Positions 38,117 through 41,944 of a stretch of 41,944 nucleotides of DNA are shown piece by piece (position 1 is the stretch's first letter; each line of letters starts with the position of its first letter). The position numbers and the translations under genes are program-made. The notes under the pieces are model-generated. The model had not been told where the DNA came from and searched no databases. It saw nothing but the letters and a program-made list of their open reading frames with translations. The stretch is taken from the NCBI GenBank assembly GCA_011947345.1, contig JAAVTG010000509.1, positions 1 to 41,944 on the forward strand, read 5' to 3'. Source of the DNA: Phytophthora quininea (Eukaryota > Oomycota > Peronosporomycetes > Peronosporales > Peronosporaceae).

Positions 38117-38682
38117 GCCGTGCGCAGCTTTACATCATTTTTAACCGCAACATCATGCCAGCCTTGGCCATCTCGAGCAGCATAAAGAACCCGACAACGG
38201 TCGCGTCGTCGTAAAGCATTGTCTCGTGGGGTAGGAAGCTCAGAGGAAGTTGGAAAGTGACCGAAAAGCTTTGAGCTAGCGGGTTGATGCAGCAACGGCG
38301 TCCACCAATTCCTTCGTCTCCGCAGAGCCAGCCATTGCAATGGTTCAACAAAATTGGCGGGAAGAATTGCCGCCATTTTTCACCTCTATGAACTAATCAG
38401 TTGTTTAAACTTGATGCTATCAAAATTATAATGTATTGGTGCCATGTCACGTTGATCTTACCTTTTGCAGTTTTGATTTTACCTGTCGCCGTTTTGAACC
38501 TGAAAAGGTGTAGCTCCCGCTTGATTGCTGTTCGTAATGCAGACACTTCGCAGTCCTGAAAGCTCCTGACAGACTCCACAGCCCCAGTGTTGGGAACCGC
38601 ATAGCGAATTCTCAATATTCGCGCCATTCCGCTAAAAGATAAGTGAACAAACTTGTGGTTATGAAGTTCTTGGGAAAAGTTG
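38117..38682. other. Intergenic region
   Basis: No convincing gene. A 121-codon minus-strand frame (38762-38397) overlaps the 5' end of the rhomboid gene in antisense and has no recognisable domain. The interval holds the end of the CRN remnant and the upstream region of the rhomboid gene. Confidence 0.35.
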
Positions 38683-40032
38683 ATGGTCTTCGAAATAAAC
38701 TTGTCATTTGTAGGCTCAATACTAAGGACAATATCATTTCTGAGACGGTCTGAGAACCGCACAATCTATTATTCCAGCGGGAATGCTGCGCGTGTCAGGC
38801 GCGTTGACGACCGGGGCTCGGCCCCTGGGCAGCGCTGGGGCTGCCGCAGCTCTGCAATGACGAGATCATCTCATATCAACATTTTGACACCAAGAAGCAG
38901 TGAATTGCGCGTGTTAGCGAGGCAGCAGCAGCAGAGGAAGCTGATGGTGACTCGTGGTGGTCGTCATGATCGCATACTAACGGCCAGCATGGGGCTGACG
39001 TCCGGTGGAATCGTGGTTACGTCGTTGATGAACGATACAGAGCAGGACGGATTTATTGGCAAGGTCACGAGCTTCTATCGGGGCGATGTGGACGACTATT
39101 TCTACCGAGGAGGGCAGTTGGACCAGTCGGTAAGAGGTTTATGATGTTTCATGCTACTACTGGAATAATTGATGATGGTTTGATACGGTTGCAGTGGACA
39201 GACGACAAGAATAAGAGAGCTGTTGCGGCTCTGATTGCCGCTAATACGTTGGTATTCGGGCTGTGGAGGGCTTCGTTCCGACACAGTCGACTGCATCAAT
39301 TCATGTGGAGACATTTCGCGTCTTCGTACGATGCGGTGGTGTACGGGAAAGATTCCATACGCTGCTGACGTCGGCGTTTAGCCATATCACTTTTCCACAT
39401 TTCGGCATCAACATGTTCATGTTGTGGGAGTTCGGACCCAACATCTTGTCTCCGAGTAATAACGACAACACGTGGTACAGTCGAGCGGTGGCCAAGTCCA
39501 AGTTCGCTGGGATGGTTCGGGAGAACTATCGTAGCTTTAATCGTGGACCAGAACTTTTCTCGATTGAGAAGTTCATGGCATTGTACTTTACGTCAGCTGT
39601 GACATCGTCTGCGTTGAGCGCCTTGGTGTCGAAGATCCGCGGAAATGGAGCCGGTAAATGATAGTTTGCTGGGTAGTGTAGATGACGATATTTCTCATTG
39701 TTTCTGCGTCACTGCAGTCTTTTCGATCGGTGCTAGTGGGGCTGTCTCGGCGGTATTCACTGTTGCGTGTCTGCTCTTCCCGGACCAGCGGGTAAGTGTC
39801 TTTGAGTGGAAGCAATGACTAAACTTTCTCTTTACTGATAAGGGTATCTTTTTGCTGCCAGCTCTTGCTTTATGGACTGTTCGACCTCACTTCTGCCCAA
39901 ATGCTAGAGCTGTACACCGCGCTGAATATTGTTGGGGCGGCCTTCCAACGGAACCTGCGTGTGGATTGCGTGGGCCATCTAGGCGGCCAGAGCGCAGGGT
40001 TTGCTTTCCACCAGGCTTCGTTGCTCAACTAG
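38683..40032 (+). CDS. Mitochondrial-type rhomboid serine protease (PARL-like), one frameshift
   Basis: Four exons: to 39129, 39195-39653, 39718-39791 and 39862-40032, with introns of 65, 64 and 70 bp. Rhomboid hallmarks are HITFPHFGINMFMLWEFG (the H-x4-H-x3-N helix), the catalytic Ser in SIGASGAVSAVF and the catalytic His in DCVGHLGGQSAGF. These enzymes cut within membranes; PARL acts in the mitochondrial inner membrane. Exon 2 changes frame by one base near 39350 (GGGAAAG), probably a missing homopolymer base. In-frame ATGs are at 38683 and 38857. A separate frame at 38783 encodes MLRVSGALTTGARPL, a typical mitochondrial presequence, so the true N-terminus may lie there with a further base missing. 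Confidence 0.85.
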
Positions 40033-40172
40033 AAACCATCTAGACGACACAGCATGTCAAAAAAACGAGCTATCAACTCCCAATGTGCTGGTCTGTATTG
40101 CGTCAGTGTTTACCAACTGAATCAAGTTAAGTCTGGATTGTCGCTGTTGCGGTAAGCATCAATCGACGCTGT

Positions 40173-41073
40173 TTATTCCGCCTGCTCCAGGTAGTCCTTG
40201 ACCTCTGCAGGGGTCAGCACGTGGAACTTCTTGTCCTCCTTGATAATACCCACTTCAATGTTGGTCTCATCCATCTCGCCCTCAAAACCTTCACGAAGCG
40301 TCAACAACGCCGTGTGGATGGCATCTTCAATCTCGAGATCGTCGTTGTAACGCTAGAAAAAATTAGGAAATATAAGCAATTTACATAACAAAAACGCAGA
40401 AATAACCATTACGCGTACCCGTTCGAGGAAGGTCTTGGCGCTGACAGAGTCCTTGCCGATGGCCGTGGCCTTCCAGCCAAAGTACGCGCCCGAGGGTCGA
40501 TCTGGTACAGCTGCGGACCGTCGTCATCGTAGCCCGCGTACAGAATAGAGACGCCGAACGGACGCACTCCACCAGACTGCGTGAATTCCTGCATCACTGC
40601 AGCAATCTCCCGCACCAAGATCGCCGCCGGGGCGTGCTCCTACAACAATAATAAATTAGATTATGTAACGTAGTAAAAAATAAATCTAATAGTACTCACC
40701 TTGTACTTCTGAAAGTACGTTTGCGCTTTCTTGCGTGCTTTACGCACCAGCACGCGGTAGTCTGGTCCCAGTCCGCTGTAGACGATGCCGGCAGGCTCCG
40801 AGACCACCGCAATCTTCTTGTGGGAGTCCTCATCCACCAAAATCGTCGGTAGTTTCTTCTCGGTAGCGATTACCACGCCGTTCTTGCCTGTAGCAATAGT
40901 AGAGTCAGTCTACCTCCTTCTGTACGGAAATTAATGGCCTATAGACGCCTACACTTGATGCCGAGAGAGGTCTTGCCGCCAGTGTTGACGGCGTTGAGCG
41001 CGTACTCGATCTGAAGCAGCTTGCCCGACGGGTTGAAGGTCGTCAGACTGAACGAGTAGGCCGAGTCTGCCAT
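40173..41073 (-). CDS. PSMA2: 20S proteasome subunit alpha type-2
   Basis: Four exons: 41073-40953, 40887-40700, 40639-40419 and 40352-40173, with introns of 65, 60 and 66 bp. The sequence follows PSMA2 throughout: [20 protein letters not shown] (the alpha-subunit N-terminal signature), [15 protein letters not shown] across the first splice, [48 protein letters not shown] and [12 protein letters not shown]. It forms part of the alpha ring that gates the proteasome. Exon 3 is one base short at the DPSGAYF site (GACCCTCGGG, + strand 40493-40500), which breaks the frame; because the rest is perfectly conserved this is most likely a sequence error. Confidence 0.95.
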
Positions 41074-41449
41074 CGTGGATTGCAACGCTCACACTGCGAG
41101 ATAGAAGAAATAGACGGTGGGAGTGAGTAGACAAGCTCTTTAACTACATGGACAGAGTGGTGATGGAGTGTGCGGAGTGATGTAGAGCTCCTACACGGCC
41201 TTCTTCGAAGCAGATCTTACCTTGGGTCCTTCCTGTTGTTTCGAAGATCCCCCTTCGAGATATCGAGACTTGAATTTTATGTGGCAATACATAAAATATA
41301 TAATTGACAATTTGTGCATGGAAAGTTGCAGTTTTCTTCGACTTCGTCCCAGAGCAAGAAAAATGAGCGATATCGGCGCCAGGATCGAGACGGCAGCTAA
41401 TGGACTGGATTGAGACTCTATTAAGCAGAATCCATATCAAGTAATCCAC
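41074..41449. other. Intergenic region
   Basis: This contains the upstream region of PSMA2 and the approach to the next gene. A 101-codon minus-strand frame spanning it has no recognisable domain and is probably chance. Confidence 0.35.
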
Positions 41450-41944
41450 TTGTGCACCGCTACGGAAGAAGAAAGGGACGCTTTTGCAGAGCTGGACAAT
41501 TTGTCGGAGCTTCGAACGAACAGCATGGAATGGGTCGACGGGGAAGTACTCGCCGTGGAGTTTCCTTCAGTGGAACACGCTATCTTTATTGTGGAATTCT
41601 CGAGACGATTCTTTTATCAGATTCCTTGCATCGAAAGGCTACTGCGTCCCCGTGGCAGTTCCTACATGTCGAACGATCGCCTCCGACGCATCAGCGACGC
41701 AAGTTTTGGTCCTGAACCACAAACAGACCGGAAATTACTACCAGGACTGAATTACTTTGGAGATTGGCACACTCTTAAAGTCGAGGTTGGCTACTCGCGT
41801 CGATGAGGGGTTGATGATGGTCAACTGGACTGGAAGTCTCAAACAATGGACAACTTTTCCCGATGTGCGGTATGTGCTCTGTATGACAGTGACAGAGAAG
41901 TTGGAGAGTGCAGAGTACAAGTTGTGTGCAGTGGTGCAGGGACA
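41450..41944 (+). pseudogene. PD-(D/E)XK nuclease-like (Uma2-type) gene, partial at window end
   Basis: The frame contains SMEWVDGEVLAVEFPSVEHA, GSSYMSNDRLRRISDASFGP and HTLKVEVGYS, then stops at 41806. Other frames continue with GQLDWKSQ and VRYVLCMTVTEKLESAEYKL up to the window edge. The order SDASFGP...TLxVEVGYS...LDWK is that of Uma2-like PD-(D/E)XK proteins seen in oomycetes, fungi and plants. Two frame changes make it a pseudogene or error-affected; the 3' end is outside the window. The family call is from motif order only. Confidence 0.5.

Noticed and set aside
38397..38762. 121-codon minus-strand gene
   Set aside because: It overlaps the rhomboid 5' region in antisense, shows no domain and has no supporting signals.

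Overview
The window is the end of a chromosome from an oomycete, most likely Phytophthora or a close relative. The evidence is a terminal CCCTAAA (TTTAGGG) telomere array, nuclear introns of only 61-70 bp, Crinkler (CRN) effector-type genes, fungal-type cellulose-binding (CBM1) secreted proteins, a bZIP with a non-standard basic region, a Crypton tyrosine recombinase, and piggyBac, LINE and copia remains. The assignment is inferred from gene content; no species call is made.

Layout. 0-2.6 kb: telomere, then a subtelomeric tract with one G on the + strand in about 1.5 kb, then a 129-bp tandem repeat. 2.6-15.4 kb: a graveyard of decayed sequence holding a piggyBac transposase, a DOT1-like methyltransferase, a second copy of the subtelomeric module at 5.4-5.9 kb, a tRNA-like/SINE candidate, a cysteine-peptidase-like repeat protein, a LINE, a CCT5 chaperonin pseudogene and a fairly intact Crypton. 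15.7-28.5 kb: a cluster of secreted-protein genes. Two CBM1 proteins flank a 697-bp perfect inverted repeat that carries two identical, divergently oriented genes for a secreted acidic repeat protein, followed by a broken third paralog. A TMEM267-like membrane protein and a GNAT acetyltransferase lie between; the GNAT gene is split by a 5.3-kb copia element with identical LTRs. 29-31.4 kb: a rearranged CRN gene, a second CRN N-terminus and an ankyrin-repeat remnant. 31.6-35.5 kb: an island of core genes (Rab5/22-type GTPase, organellar SmpB, bZIP factor, Tubby-like protein). 36.2-38.1 kb: another broken CRN gene. 38.7-41.1 kb: a rhomboid protease and proteasome subunit alpha-2. The window ends inside a PD-(D/E)XK-like gene.

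Functional logic. The core genes act in endosome traffic, organellar ribosome rescue, transcription, mitochondrial proteolysis and protein turnover, and look like ordinary chromosome-arm genes. The telomere-proximal part looks like an effector/secretome nursery made by inverted duplication, transposon insertion and gene decay. The most unusual features are the twin inverted genes whose product repeats an RFLxE motif four times, the G-free subtelomeric tract, and the organellar SmpB gene.

Caution. Several otherwise coherent genes, including the conserved proteasome gene, are broken by a single missing base in or beside a short homopolymer. Residual assembly indels are therefore likely, and single-base frameshifts elsewhere should not be taken as proof of pseudogenisation.
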